A DNA stretch of 64,000 bases from an uncultured Oscillospiraceae bacterium (GCA_900763675.1 CAAFLE010000095.1:12718-76717), one strand, 5' to 3'; positions 44,764 to 53,915 are shown, counted from the stretch's first letter. Notes: generated by a model from the letters alone, not told the origin. Program-made: numbers and translations.

Positions 44764-46884
44764 GTGACGACGTACATTCTTGCCCGCAGCGCTGGGTTCT
44801 GCTTCGGCGTGGAGCGCTCCATCCGTATGGCGGAGGACGCGCTGCAAAACGGCGCGTGCCGCTGTCTCGGCGAGCTGATCCATAACCGCGACGCCGTTGC
44901 CGCGCTGGAGAAAAAGGGACTTTCCGTCATCGAAAGCCCGGCGGAGCTGCCGGAGGGGGAGCGGGTCATCATCCGCGCCCACGGCATAGCGAGAGCGGTA
45001 TATGAAGAGCTGAGCGCCCGTCATGCGGACATCATCGACGCTACGTGTCCTCTCGTTGAACGCATTCATACCATTGTGCGGGAGGAGTCGGAAAAAGGGC
45101 GGCAGATCGTAGTAATCGGCGACGCCAAACACCCGGAGATTCAGGGCATTTGCGGCTGGTGCAGGGATGCCGTCGTGCTGCCGGACGCCGCAGCGCTGGA
45201 CGACTGGCTACCGCAGTCCGTGGAAATGCCCGAAAAACCCCTCTCGATTGTATTTCAGACTACACAAATTCAAGCAAATCATGTTTTGGCAGAAAAAATC
45301 TTAAAAAAAAGATGTACAAATTACAAAATATTTGATACTATATGCGGAGCAACGTCCAAGAGGCAGAGAGAAGCAACCTCTCTTGCCGGGATATGCGATG
45401 CGATGATCGTCATCGGCGGTGCGCACAGTGCGAACAGCCTGCATCTGGCAGAGCTATGCCGCGAAAAATGCGCAAGTGTTTTCTTTCTTGCCGATGCCTC
45501 GGAGCTGGACACATCCCGGTTGCCGGAGAACGGTCGTATCGGAATTACGGCCGGGGCCTCGGTGCCGTCATGGATCATTAAGGAGGTAGTAAAAAAAATG
45601 AGCGACGAGATCAAGGTAGAACAGACCACTGCAGAGGAAGTCGCTGCGACCGCGGCCGAAGAGACCGCACCCGTTGAAGCCGAGCCCGCTGCGGAGAATG
45701 CCGCCGGGAAGCCCGACTCCGAAAAGACGTTTGATGAGCTGCTGGAGGATTCCATCAGAACGATATACAACGGGGACACCGTCTCCGGCTATGTAGTCAG
45801 CATCACGCCCACGGAAGTCACTGTCGACCTGGGCACCAAGCATTCCGGATACATCCCCGTGACCGAGTTCACTGAGGATGGCGCTGCCAAGGTGGAAGAC
45901 GTTATCCACGTCGGCGACAAGATCGAAGCCTGTGTCGTCCGTGTGAACGATGTCGAAGGCACCGTGATGCTCTCCAAGAAGCGCCTGGACACCATCAAGT
46001 CCTGGGCGGACATTGAGAACGCTGCCGCCGACGGCTCCGTTGTCGAGGGCAAGGTCACCGAAGAGAACAAGGGCGGCGTCGTTGTTTCCGTACACGGCAT
46101 CCGCGTGTTCGTCCCTGCTTCCCAGACCGGTCTGCCGCGTGAGGCGGCGATGTCCGAGCTGGTCGGTCAGACCGTCCGTCTGAAGATCACCGAGGTCAAC
46201 CGCGGTCGCAAGCGCGTGGTCGGCTCCATTCGCGCCGTGGCGAACCGCGAGCGCAAGGAACGCGCCGAAAAGATCTGGAACGAGATCGAGATCGGCAAGC
46301 ACTACGAGGGCGTGGTCAAGTCCATGACCTCTTACGGCGCCTTTGTTGACATCGGCGGCATCGACGGCATGGTCCATGTTTCCGAGATCAGCTGGAACCG
46401 CATCAACAAGCCCGCGGACGTGCTGAACATCGGCGACAAGATCGACGTTTACGTCATCAACTTCGATAAGGAGAACCACAAGATCTCCCTCGGTCACCGC
46501 GACCCGAACCTGAACCCCTGGAAGGTGTTCACCGAGACCTACTCCGTCGGCGACATCGCCAAGGTCAAGATCGTCAAGCTGATGCCCTTCGGCGCATTTG
46601 CGGAAGTGCTGCCCGGCACCGACGGTCTCATCCACATCTCCCAGATCGCCAACCGCCGCATCGGTCAGCCCTCCGAGGTGCTGAGCGTCGGCGATGTGGT
46701 CGAAGCGAAGATCACCAATATCGACAACGAGAAGCAGAAGATCTCCCTGTCGATCCGCGCCCTTTCCGAGCCGGCTCCCGCCGCCTCCCGCGAGGAGACC
46801 GAGGACGAGCCCCGCGAGGATGCGCTGGTCTACTCCGTCTCTTCCGACGGCACCGCCTCCGGCGAAGCCCCCGAAGAGGAGTAA
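44764..46884 (+). CDS. ispH-rpsA: fusion of 4-hydroxy-3-methylbut-2-enyl diphosphate reductase (IspH) with ribosomal protein S1
   Basis: This is a single 706-residue reading frame. Residues 1-278 are IspH, the last enzyme of the MEP isoprenoid pathway, with [4Fe-4S] cysteines C13 (GFCFGV), C95 (DATCPLV) and C194 (DTICGATSKRQ), plus RAHGI. Residues 279-706 hold an acidic Ala/Glu linker and then four S1 RNA-binding repeats, the third and fourth being the clearest (YEGVVKSMTSYGAFVDIGGI; GDIAKVKIVKLMPFGAFAEV). The fusion is known in Clostridia. An internal ribosome site before M279 could yield free S1. A strongly AT-rich stretch interrupts the IspH part at 45243-45352. Confidence 0.95.
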   Translation: MTTYILARSAGFCFGVERSIRMAEDALQNGACRCLGELIHNRDAVAALEKKGLSVIESPAELPEGERVIIRAHGIARAVYEELSARHADIIDATCPLVERIHTIVREESEKGRQIVVIGDAKHPEIQGICGWCRDAVVLPDAAALDDWLPQSVEMPEKPLSIVFQTTQIQANHVLAEKILKKRCTNYKIFDTICGATSKRQREATSLAGICDAMIVIGGAHSANSLHLAELCREKCASVFFLADASELDTSRLPENGRIGITAGASVPSWIIKEVVKKMSDEIKVEQTTAEEVAATAAEETAPVEAEPAAENAAGKPDSEKTFDELLEDSIRTIYNGDTVSGYVVSITPTEVTVDLGTKHSGYIPVTEFTEDGAAKVEDVIHVGDKIEACVVRVNDVEGTVMLSKKRLDTIKSWADIENAAADGSVVEGKVTEENKGGVVVSVHGIRVFVPASQTGLPREAAMSELVGQTVRLKITEVNRGRKRVVGSIRAVANRERKERAEKIWNEIEIGKHYEGVVKSMTSYGAFVDIGGIDGMVHVSEISWNRINKPADVLNIGDKIDVYVINFDKENHKISLGHRDPNLNPWKVFTETYSVGDIAKVKIVKLMPFGAFAEVLPGTDGLIHISQIANRRIGQPSEVLSVGDVVEAKITNIDNEKQKISLSIRALSEPAPAASREETEDEPREDALVYSVSSDGTASGEAPEEE
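45580..45600 (+). promoter_or_regulatory. internal ribosome binding site for separate S1 translation
   Basis: AAGGAGG (45580-45586) lies 11 nt before an in-frame ATG (45598-45600) at exactly the IspH/S1 domain boundary. The spacer is A-rich. This is a full-strength site inside a coding region. Confidence 0.6.
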
Positions 46885-46894
46885 TCTTTCCAAT

Positions 46895-46931
46895 AAAAAT
46901 CCCTCTGTTCTGTAACAGAGGGATTTTTTTG
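46895..46931 (+). terminator. intrinsic terminator of the cmk-plsC-ispH/rpsA operon
   Basis: The arms TCCCTCTGTT and AACAGAGGGA pair around a short loop. They are preceded by five A's and followed by seven T's. Confidence 0.95.
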
Positions 46932-46950
46932 TGCGCTCCGCCGGAACGCC

Positions 46951-46978
46951 TTGCAAATTCAGCTTTTTTGTGTATAAT
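46951..46978 (+). promoter_or_regulatory. promoter of carD-ispD-ispF
   Basis: TTGCAA is followed 16 nt later by TGTATAAT, that is, a consensus -10 with the extended TG. Confidence 0.75.
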
Positions 46979-47037
46979 TATATGCAGAGGATTATTCACC
47001 TTTCGGAAGTTTTGCCTATTATGGCAGGAGGATCGCG

Positions 47038-47538
47038 ATGAGTTTCCAGATCGGGGATCGCATTGCCCATCCGCTTCACGGGGCTGGGGTAATCGATCGC
47101 ATTGAAAACCGGCGCATCGGCGGCGAAACGAGGGAATACTTTGTTCTGAAACTGCAGGGGAGCGGCATGGTCGTTATGGTGCCGAAAAACGCCTGCAAGG
47201 AAGTCGGCGTGCGCCCGATCATCGACGCGGACATGGCGCAGGAGCTTTTCCGGCGGATACCGGACATGGACATTCCCATGACGGACAACTGGAATAAGCG
47301 CTACCGCGAGAATATGCAGCGCATCAAAAGCGGCAATCTTTCCGAGCTTGCCGCCGTTATCAAGGCGCTGACACAGCGCGACGAAATACGTCCTCTGTCC
47401 ACAGGCGAGCGCCGGATGCTCAATCAGGCGCGGCAGATTCTGCTCTCGGAGATTTCTCTGTCCGTGAACTGCCCGTATGATCTTGCGGAGGTTCAGCTCG
47501 ATCAATGCCTGCGTAAACCGAAAAAACGGAGTGTATAA
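47038..47538 (+). CDS. CarD/CdnL-family transcription factor
   Basis: This 166-residue protein has an N-terminal CarD/TRCF RNA-polymerase interaction domain (FQIGDRIAHPLHGAGVIDRIE, YFVLKLQGSGMVVMVPK) and a C-terminal helical domain (LSTGERRMLNQARQILLSEI). CarD proteins bind the RNA polymerase beta subunit and stabilise open complexes at rRNA and other promoters. A GGAGGA site precedes the ATG. It leads a short operon with ispD and ispF, which is a conserved arrangement. Confidence 0.92.
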   Translation: MSFQIGDRIAHPLHGAGVIDRIENRRIGGETREYFVLKLQGSGMVVMVPKNACKEVGVRPIIDADMAQELFRRIPDMDIPMTDNWNKRYRENMQRIKSGNLSELAAVIKALTQRDEIRPLSTGERRMLNQARQILLSEISLSVNCPYDLAEVQLDQCLRKPKKRSV

Positions 47539-47541
47539 ATT

Positions 47542-48261
47542 ATGAGCCGCTTTTCAGATTTTCTTCGCCGCGCAAAGAATACCTCGTGCAGCGTCGTTGT
47601 CGTTGCCGCCGGCGCTTCCACCCGCATGGGCGAGGACAAGCTCTTTATGGATCTTGCCGGAAAACCGGTGCTTGCCCGAACGCTTGCGGCACTCAATACG
47701 TGTGACTGCGTAGACGAGATCGTTGTCGTCACGCGGCTCGAATCGCTGGAAAAGGTTGCCGCGCTCTGCCGTGAATACCGTATCCATAAGGTGGAAAAGG
47801 TCGTCGTCGGCGGCGCAACGCGCACCGAGTCGGCGCTGGCGGGACTTGTTCAGATCCGCCGCAGCGCGAAGTACGTTCTCATCCACGACGGTGCACGCCC
47901 GCTTGTAACGGAGGACATTGTCCGCGACGCGCTTCACGGCGCCGCGCTCTACAAATGCGCCGCGCCCGCCGTTCCGGTCACCGACACGGTGAAGGAAGCC
48001 GATCATAATACGGTCGTCCGCACGCTTGACCGCAGCGCTCTTGCAGCCATCCAGACGCCGCAGGCGTTCGTTCCGGAGATCATCAAGGCAGCGCTCACGC
48101 ACGCCATAGCGGAAAAGAAGGAATATACCGACGACTGTGCGGCGGTGGAGGCAATGGGACTGAAGGTGCATCTTACCAAAGGCTCGAACGAAAATATCAA
48201 AATCACCGGACCGGTCGATCTTCCGACGGCGGCGGCGATTCTGCAAGCCCGCGGAGAATAA
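47542..48261 (+). CDS. ispD: 2-C-methyl-D-erythritol 4-phosphate cytidylyltransferase
   Basis: This 239-residue MEP-pathway enzyme makes CDP-methylerythritol. The nucleotide-binding motif [19 protein letters not shown] is at residues 20-38. [20 protein letters not shown] and QTPQAF are also conserved. The N-terminus carries about 16 extra residues. It begins 3 nt after carD and ends 4 nt before ispF. Confidence 0.96.
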   Translation: MSRFSDFLRRAKNTSCSVVVVAAGASTRMGEDKLFMDLAGKPVLARTLAALNTCDCVDEIVVVTRLESLEKVAALCREYRIHKVEKVVVGGATRTESALAGLVQIRRSAKYVLIHDGARPLVTEDIVRDALHGAALYKCAAPAVPVTDTVKEADHNTVVRTLDRSALAAIQTPQAFVPEIIKAALTHAIAEKKEYTDDCAAVEAMGLKVHLTKGSNENIKITGPVDLPTAAAILQARGE

Positions 48262-48265
48262 GCCG

Positions 48266-48739
48266 ATGCGTATTGGACAGGGGTATGATGTTCACCGTCT
48301 GACCGAGGGGCGAAGACTTATTCTCGGCGGCGTAGAGATCCCGTTTGAAAAGGGGCTGCTCGGACACTCCGACGCGGATGTTCTCGCTCACGCGATCATG
48401 GATGCGCTGCTCGGTGCGGCGGCACTCGGCGACATCGGTCAGCTTTTCCCGGACACGGACGAGCGCTACGCCGGCGCGGACAGTCTGAAGCTGCTCTCCG
48501 CCGTATGCGATCTACTCCGCTCCCACGGCTGGGAGATCGGGAACACAGACGCGACGATCGTGGCGCAGCGCCCGAAGCTCATGCCGTATCTTCCCGAAAT
48601 GCGCCGCCGTCTGGCGGCGGCTATGGGCGTTGCGGAAGGCTGCGTGAGCGTGAAAGCGACGACGGAGGAGCGTCTCGGCTTTACCGGGCGCGGCGAGGGC
48701 ATTTCCGCCATGGCGGTTGCGCTGCTCAGCGAGAAATAA
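48266..48739 (+). CDS. ispF: 2-C-methyl-D-erythritol 2,4-cyclodiphosphate synthase
   Basis: This 157-residue MEP-pathway enzyme forms the cyclic diphosphate with release of CMP. The zinc ligands D8, H10 and H42 are seen in GYDVHRL and [27 protein letters not shown] and [17 protein letters not shown] are the other signatures. It works directly after IspD and IspE, and IspH lies just upstream at 44764. Confidence 0.97.
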   Translation: MRIGQGYDVHRLTEGRRLILGGVEIPFEKGLLGHSDADVLAHAIMDALLGAAALGDIGQLFPDTDERYAGADSLKLLSAVCDLLRSHGWEIGNTDATIVAQRPKLMPYLPEMRRRLAAAMGVAEGCVSVKATTEERLGFTGRGEGISAMAVALLSEK

Positions 48740-48751
48740 ACCATAGTTTTT

Positions 48752-48791
48752 CCCTCTGCATAGAATGGGTTGCCATCTCGTATGCAGGGGG
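48752..48791 (+). promoter_or_regulatory. 11-bp hairpin covering the ribosome site of the DUF3343 gene
   Basis: CCCTCTGCATA (48752-48762) pairs with TATGCAGGGGG (48781-48791) across an 18-nt loop, with one G-U. The right arm overlaps the AGGGGGA ribosome site of the next gene. No T-tract follows, so it is not a usual terminator. Confidence 0.5.
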
Positions 48792-48798
48792 ATTTATT

Positions 48799-49053
48799 AT
48801 GTATGCGATCATTCTTTTCCGTTCGCTTACCTATGCGCAGCGGGGAAACCGCGTGCTGGGGCTGGCGGGGATTCCTTCTTCCGTTATGAAAGCGCCGCAG
48901 GGACTTACCGAAAAGGGCTGCGGCTACGGCGTGCGTTTGAGCGAGACGAAGCTCCGCCGGGCGGTCGCGCTGCTCGACGAGCGCGGCATCGACCGCGGGA
49001 GAGCGTTTCTTCTCTCCCGTCTCACCGGGGACTATCGGGAGGTGCCGCTGTGA
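48799..49053 (+). CDS. DUF3343 protein, putative Se/S carrier
   Basis: This 84-residue protein has the DUF3343 pattern: AIILFRSLTYAQRGNRVLGLAGIPSSVMKAP, then GCGYGVRLSE with one conserved cysteine. The family is annotated as a putative selenium/sulfur carrier and often neighbours the class V aminotransferase-like desulfurase, as here. It overlaps the next gene's GTG. No selD or selenoprotein gene is in the window. Confidence 0.85.
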   Translation: MYAIILFRSLTYAQRGNRVLGLAGIPSSVMKAPQGLTEKGCGYGVRLSETKLRRAVALLDERGIDRGRAFLLSRLTGDYREVPL

Positions 49054-50177
49054 TCTATCTGGACAGCGCTGCAACATCACTGCAAAAGCCGCCGGAGGTT
49101 GCGCGGGCAATGGTCCGCGCCATGCAGACGTGCGCCAGCCCCGGTCGCGGCGACCATGCCGCCGCCATGCGGGCGGCGGAAACGGTCTATTCCTGCCGGG
49201 AGGAAGCGGCGGCGCTCTTTCATATGGATACGCCCGAAAATGTGGTTTTCACCATGAACGCGACGCACGCGCTGAATATTGCCGTCCGTTCGCTCGTGAA
49301 AGAGGGGGGACACGTTGTTGTGTCCGGCTTTGAGCATAACGCCGTCATGCGCCCGCTATATGCGTCGGGCGCGGATATTCTCGCGGCGGATACGCCCCTT
49401 TTCGATTCCGACGCGCTGGTGCGCTGGTTTGCGGACCGCCTTCCGGGGGCAGACGCCGCCGTATGCACGTGCGTATCCAATGTGTTTGGGTTTATTCTGC
49501 CGGTGGAGGAGATCGCGGCGCTCTGCCGAAAGCACAGCGTACCGCTCCTGCTCGATGCGTCGCAGAGCGCCGGAATCCTTGATCTGAATTTTCCGGCATT
49601 GGGCGCGGCGTTCGCCGCCATGCCGGGACATAAGGGACTGCTTGGCCCGCAGGGAACCGGTATTCTCCTCTGCCGCGATAAAGGAATGCCGCTCCTTTCC
49701 GGCGGGACCGGCGGCGACAGCCGCAGCCACTTCATGCCGGACGCTCTGCCCGAACGGCTCGAAGCTGGGACGCACAATGTCTGCGGCATCGCCGGGCTGC
49801 GCGAGGGTATCCGGTTCGTCCGGCGGAAAACTACGCAGCAGATTTTTGCTGAGGAGCGCCGACTGCTGCGCCGTCTTGCCGCACGGCTGAACGATCTGCC
49901 GGCGCTGCGCGTCTATCTCTCGGAGAAAGATAACCAGTCGGGCGTGCTGTCGGTCGTGCCGGAAAAGATAGGCTGCGACGCGCTCTCCGAGCGGCTCGGC
50001 GCGGCGGGCATCGCGGTCCGTTCGGGGCTGCACTGCGCCCCGCTGGCACATGAAACGGCAGGGACGCTTTCGACCGGAACGGTACGCTTGAGCGTGTCGC
50101 CGTTCAATACGGCGCAGGAAATCTACCGGGCGGCGGAAACACTGGAGAATATTTTAAAAAATAGCTACAAATTGTAA
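49050..50177 (+). CDS. cysteine desulfurase-like class V aminotransferase (EF2568 type)
   Basis: This 375-residue PLP enzyme has LDSAATSLQKPP at the N-terminus, LDASQSAG for PLP, lysine K195 in MPGHKGLLGPQG, and the catalytic cysteine C329 in RSGLHCAPLAHETAGT. It belongs to the SufS/CsdB-like group that accompanies DUF3343 and has been linked to selenium-dependent molybdenum hydroxylases. Here it may mobilise S or Se onto the DUF3343 protein. The GTG start has GGGAGG 7 nt upstream and overlaps the DUF3343 stop. A longer in-frame reading from 48765 is rejected. Confidence 0.88.
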   Translation: MIYLDSAATSLQKPPEVARAMVRAMQTCASPGRGDHAAAMRAAETVYSCREEAAALFHMDTPENVVFTMNATHALNIAVRSLVKEGGHVVVSGFEHNAVMRPLYASGADILAADTPLFDSDALVRWFADRLPGADAAVCTCVSNVFGFILPVEEIAALCRKHSVPLLLDASQSAGILDLNFPALGAAFAAMPGHKGLLGPQGTGILLCRDKGMPLLSGGTGGDSRSHFMPDALPERLEAGTHNVCGIAGLREGIRFVRRKTTQQIFAEERRLLRRLAARLNDLPALRVYLSEKDNQSGVLSVVPEKIGCDALSERLGAAGIAVRSGLHCAPLAHETAGTLSTGTVRLSVSPFNTAQEIYRAAETLENILKNSYKL

Positions 50178-50185
50178 CCTTTTAT

Positions 50186-50214
50186 TTGCTATACTTGGGA
50201 TAATGCGGTATAAT
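50186..50214 (+). promoter_or_regulatory. promoter of cdaA-cdaR
   Basis: TTGCTA and TATAAT are separated by 17 nt. The start near 50221 leaves a UTR of about 30 nt before the cdaA ATG. Confidence 0.7.
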
Positions 50215-50252
50215 CTAATATATTCCGCAAACACCAAAGAGAGGACGCTCCT

Positions 50253-51116
50253 ATGGACAATTTCTGGTCATATCTGAAACAGGCGTTCGGTCATCTCGGC
50301 TCGATCCGCGTGATGGACATCATCGACATTCTCATTGTTGCAACGTTCTTCTACATCCTGATCACGCTGATCCGCCGCACCAAGACGAACAAGCTGTTCC
50401 AGGGTATTGTTTATATTCTTCTTGCGCTTTGGCTCTCCGGCGAGCTTCAGCTATATACAGTCAACTACATTCTCCGCAACGCCGTGCAGATCGGTCTTCT
50501 GTCGCTGGTCGTGCTGTTCCAGCCAGAAATTCGCCGGTTTCTGGAAAAGCTCGGCGCCGGCTCGCCGTTTTCACGGCTGTTCGGTCCTCCGCACGGGCAG
50601 AACGCCGACGCTGCTATCACGCAGACGGTGCTTGCCTGCGTGGATATGTCCGCGACGCGCACCGGTGCGCTGATCATTTTTGAGCGCGACAACCGGCTGG
50701 ACGATCAGATACGCACCGGCACGATCCTCGACGCGGAAACGACGGCGGAGCTGCTGAAAAACATTTTTTACCCGAAGGCCCCGCTGCATGACGGCGCGGC
50801 GATTATCCGCGGCGGCAGGATCCAGGCGGCGGGCTGCATGCTCCCGCTCTCGAGCAATCCGAATCTGAGCAAGGAACTCGGAATGCGCCACCGCGCCGGC
50901 ATCGGCATGAGCGAGGCTTCCGACGCCGTCGTTGTGATCGTGTCGGAGGAGACCGGCGCAATCTCGGTGGCAACGAACGGAATGCTCAAGCGCCATCTCA
51001 CGAAAGACACGTTTGAAAAGATCCTTCGCAACGAGCTGATCCCCGAAGAGAAGGAAGAGCCGACCGGCGTGCTTCGTTTTCTGCGCCGGAAAGAAAAGGA
51101 TACGAACCATGAATAA
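50253..51116 (+). CDS. cdaA: diadenylate cyclase CdaA (c-di-AMP synthase)
   Basis: This membrane-bound DAC-domain enzyme has 287 residues with three N-terminal spans (about 20-95). The catalytic motifs are D180-G-A182 (LHDGAAII) and R212-H-R214 (GMRHRAG). c-di-AMP controls potassium, osmotic balance and wall homeostasis. The gene overlaps cdaR, its usual regulator. The glmM gene often found third in this operon is missing here. Confidence 0.96.
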   Translation: MDNFWSYLKQAFGHLGSIRVMDIIDILIVATFFYILITLIRRTKTNKLFQGIVYILLALWLSGELQLYTVNYILRNAVQIGLLSLVVLFQPEIRRFLEKLGAGSPFSRLFGPPHGQNADAAITQTVLACVDMSATRTGALIIFERDNRLDDQIRTGTILDAETTAELLKNIFYPKAPLHDGAAIIRGGRIQAAGCMLPLSSNPNLSKELGMRHRAGIGMSEASDAVVVIVSEETGAISVATNGMLKRHLTKDTFEKILRNELIPEEKEEPTGVLRFLRRKEKDTNHE

Positions 51117-52404
51117 TACGAACGAAGCAAACGAAAGGAAAAAACTGAATCTCAAGCGCATTACGGACAGCCATGTGTTCTGGATGATCCTTTCGCTGGT
51201 TGCGGCGTCCCTTCTGTGGCTGTACGTTACGACGACGGAGGGTGTCGAGGTCGAAAAGACGCTGACCGGCGTGAAGATTGAATTTTTGGGAGCCGACGCC
51301 ATGCGTGCCTCCAGCGATCTGATCGTTACCGAGCAGGACCGCACCAGCGTCAATCTGACGCTCTCCGGCACGCGCCGCGTCCTCTCCAAGCTCACCAGCT
51401 CCAATGTGACCGCAACCGTAAATCTCAGCAACGTGGCGGCGGACGGACGCTATTCCGTGTCCTATGATCTTTCCTATCCGTCCGGCATCAACTCCAACGA
51501 TATAAACATCGTCCGCAGCTCCTCGGATGTTGTGAATTTCTATGTGGACAAGCTCGCCCGCAAGACCATTGAGGTCAAGGGCGCGTTTACCGGCAACACG
51601 GCGGCGGGCTACCTTGCCGATGAGAGCATGGTGTTCGACCCGATGGTCGTTGCCATCAGCGGTCCGAAAACCGTTATTTCCAAAGTCGATCATGCGTTCG
51701 TTTCCATTACCCGCGAGGACGTAGACCGCACGCTCAGCTACTCTACAACCTACTCTCTCGTGGACGCCGACGGCAACGCCGTGGAGGATTCCTCCATTCA
51801 GCGCGAAACGGAAGAGGTCACTGTGACGCTGAACGTTCTCTCCACGAAGGAGGTCCCGCTGGATGTTACAATCATCGACGGCGGCGGCGCGACGAGAGAC
51901 GCCAACACGCATATCGAGATCACGCCCAGCTCCATCATGCTCGCCGGAGATGCCGCGGCGATCGACAGCACGACAAAGCTGATCCTCGGCACGATCAATC
52001 TTTCCACCTTCGCCACGGACTTTTCCGCCACCTATACCATCATCCCGCCGAACGGCACCGAGAATATGACCGGCGTCACGGAGGCGACGGTGACGGTGTC
52101 CATTACAGGCGTTGCTACAAAATCGTTCTCCGTCAATCCGGACAACATCGTATGCATCAACGTTCCGGACGGCTATACCGCCGAAAACATCACGCAGGCG
52201 CTTAATGTAACGGTGCGTGCGCCGCAGGAAATTCTCGAGCAGATCAGCGAGGTGAATCTCCGGGCAGTGGCGGACCTTTCCAACCTCGGTACAAGCGCGT
52301 CCGGCGTTTTTACGCCGACGGTCGAGATCAAGATCGACGGCTTCCCGGAGGCAGGCTGCGTCGGTGAATATAAAATCTATATCACGCTCAAGGAAAAGCA
52401 TTAA
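51109..52404 (+). CDS. cdaR: YbbR-domain regulator of CdaA
   Basis: This 431-residue protein has one N-terminal membrane span (VFWMILSLVAASLLWLYVTT) and an extracytoplasmic part of about four YbbR repeats. They are recognisable by periodic segments such as VEVEKTLTGVKIEFLGAD, KTIEVKGAFTGNTAAGYLAD and VPLDVTIIDGGG. CdaR binds CdaA across the membrane and tunes cyclase activity. It overlaps cdaA by 8 nt. Confidence 0.92.
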   Translation: MNNTNEANERKKLNLKRITDSHVFWMILSLVAASLLWLYVTTTEGVEVEKTLTGVKIEFLGADAMRASSDLIVTEQDRTSVNLTLSGTRRVLSKLTSSNVTATVNLSNVAADGRYSVSYDLSYPSGINSNDINIVRSSSDVVNFYVDKLARKTIEVKGAFTGNTAAGYLADESMVFDPMVVAISGPKTVISKVDHAFVSITREDVDRTLSYSTTYSLVDADGNAVEDSSIQRETEEVTVTLNVLSTKEVPLDVTIIDGGGATRDANTHIEITPSSIMLAGDAAAIDSTTKLILGTINLSTFATDFSATYTIIPPNGTENMTGVTEATVTVSITGVATKSFSVNPDNIVCINVPDGYTAENITQALNVTVRAPQEILEQISEVNLRAVADLSNLGTSASGVFTPTVEIKIDGFPEAGCVGEYKIYITLKEKH

Positions 52405-52410
52405 AAGATC

Positions 52411-53280
52411 ATGTACGGCTATATTCGACCGGACATCGGAGAACTGCGCATCAACGAATACCGCCGCTTCCGCTCCGCCTACTGCGGATTGTGTGAGGCG
52501 CTGCGGCAGCGATACGGCGTTTTTGCCCGGTTTCTTGTCAGCTATGACATGACGTTTCTCGCTGTACTGACGCTTCCGCCGGAGACAGTTCTGGAAAAGC
52601 GCCGCTGCCCGGTACACCCGTTCCGCGCTCAGCCCTGTGTCTGCGGGGTGCAGGAGCTGTTTGACGCGGCGGATTATACGGTGATCCTCGCCTATCGGAA
52701 AATGCTGGACGATGCATCGGACGAGCGCGGCTTCCGCGCTCTGCGCGGGCGCATCGGCGCGGCGCTTCTCCGGCGCAGCTACCGCGGGGCGGCAGCGCGG
52801 CAGAGCGGGTTTGACGAAAATACAACGCGCTGTCTCGACCGTCTTGCCGCCGTGGAAAAGAGCGGCGGTGCCTCGCTGGATGAAGCGGCGGACGGCTTTG
52901 CGCAGCTGCTCGCCTTTCCGGCGAGCCGGACGGCGGACGAAACGCAGCGCCGGGTGCAGAGTGAGATTTTGTACCATATCGGACGCGCTGTGTACATTCT
53001 CGATACGGCGGACGATTATGCGTCCGACCGGAAAAACGGCAGGTATAACCCGCTTTGCCGGCGCTTTTCCGGCGAGACGATGGCGCCGGAAGAGAAAAAC
53101 GAGATCCGCGCTACGCTGAATCTGTCGCTTTCCCGCGCCATGAACGCCGCGGCGCTTCTGCCCGACGGCGTATGGAAGCCGATTTTGGAAAATATCCTGT
53201 CCTGCGGCGTGCCGCACACCGCCGACGCGGTGTTTGCCGGGACATGGAAGAAAAACAGAAAACACACGGAGAGGCTTTGA
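52411..53280 (+). CDS. DUF5685 family protein
   Basis: This 289-residue protein starts [20 protein letters not shown], then [14 protein letters not shown] and a cysteine group [17 protein letters not shown]. Later helices include [21 protein letters not shown] with a DDxxSD-like acidic motif reminiscent of all-alpha prenyl-transferase-like folds. This matches DUF5685, which has no assigned function. The following J-domain gene suggests a common membrane or chaperone task. It is 6 nt after cdaR. Confidence 0.82.
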   Translation: MYGYIRPDIGELRINEYRRFRSAYCGLCEALRQRYGVFARFLVSYDMTFLAVLTLPPETVLEKRRCPVHPFRAQPCVCGVQELFDAADYTVILAYRKMLDDASDERGFRALRGRIGAALLRRSYRGAAARQSGFDENTTRCLDRLAAVEKSGGASLDEAADGFAQLLAFPASRTADETQRRVQSEILYHIGRAVYILDTADDYASDRKNGRYNPLCRRFSGETMAPEEKNEIRATLNLSLSRAMNAAALLPDGVWKPILENILSCGVPHTADAVFAGTWKKNRKHTERL

Positions 53281-53303
53281 CTCTCCGCACAGGGAGAATA
53301 CGC

Positions 53304-53915
53304 ATGACCGATCCATACGTTGTTCTGGGCGTTTCCCGGACGGCATCCGACGAGGAGATTAAAAAGAAATACCGCGAGCTTGCCCGGAAATATCACCCGG
53401 ACAACTATGTCAAAAATCCGCTCGCCGATCTCGCGCAGGAAAAGATGAAAGAGATCAACGAGGCATACGATGCGATCACCAAGGAACGCGCCAACGGCGG
53501 AACGCAGTATAAAACCTATTCCCAGCCGGGCAGCACGTCTTCCGGCAGCGCGACCGGACCTTACCGGGACGTCCGCGCCGCGATCATGGCGGGCGATCTT
53601 GCCCGCGCCGAAATGATCCTCGGCTCCATTGTGGACCGGAACGCCGAATGGAATTTCCTTATGGGCGCGGTCGCGTATCATCGCGGCTGGATGGATGAAG
53701 CGTCCCGGTATTTCCGCACCGCGGCGTCGATGGACCCCGGCAATGCCGAATACCGCCAAGCGGTCGCGCAGATGGAATACCGCGCAAAGGACCCGTTTTC
53801 CTCTGCCGGAGGGACTGCCAACGGACTGGACGCGCTGGGCTGCGGCTCGCTCTGCCCGTGTCTGGCGGTTACGGCGGCTTCCGGCGGCTGCTTTCCGCTG
53901 TGCTTCTTCTGCTAA
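53304..53915 (+). CDS. J-domain protein with TPR-like part and cysteine-rich tail
   Basis: This 203-residue protein has an N-terminal DnaJ domain ([20 protein letters not shown]) with H31-P-D33. A Ser/Gly linker follows, then a TPR-like helical segment ([40 protein letters not shown]). The tail is hydrophobic and cysteine-rich ([20 protein letters not shown], then CFFC) and could be lipidated, bind metal or insert in the membrane. It is not DnaJ itself, having no zinc-finger or CTD domains. A co-chaperone for DnaK is inferred. Confidence 0.87.
   Translation: MTDPYVVLGVSRTASDEEIKKKYRELARKYHPDNYVKNPLADLAQEKMKEINEAYDAITKERANGGTQYKTYSQPGSTSSGSATGPYRDVRAAIMAGDLARAEMILGSIVDRNAEWNFLMGAVAYHRGWMDEASRYFRTAASMDPGNAEYRQAVAQMEYRAKDPFSSAGGTANGLDALGCGSLCPCLAVTAASGGCFPLCFFC

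Noticed and set aside
45303..45310. A8 run taken as evidence of a frameshifted IspH
   Set aside because: The frame is continuous through the run and the third Fe-S cysteine (C194) and SKRQ motif follow in frame, so the gene is intact as sequenced.
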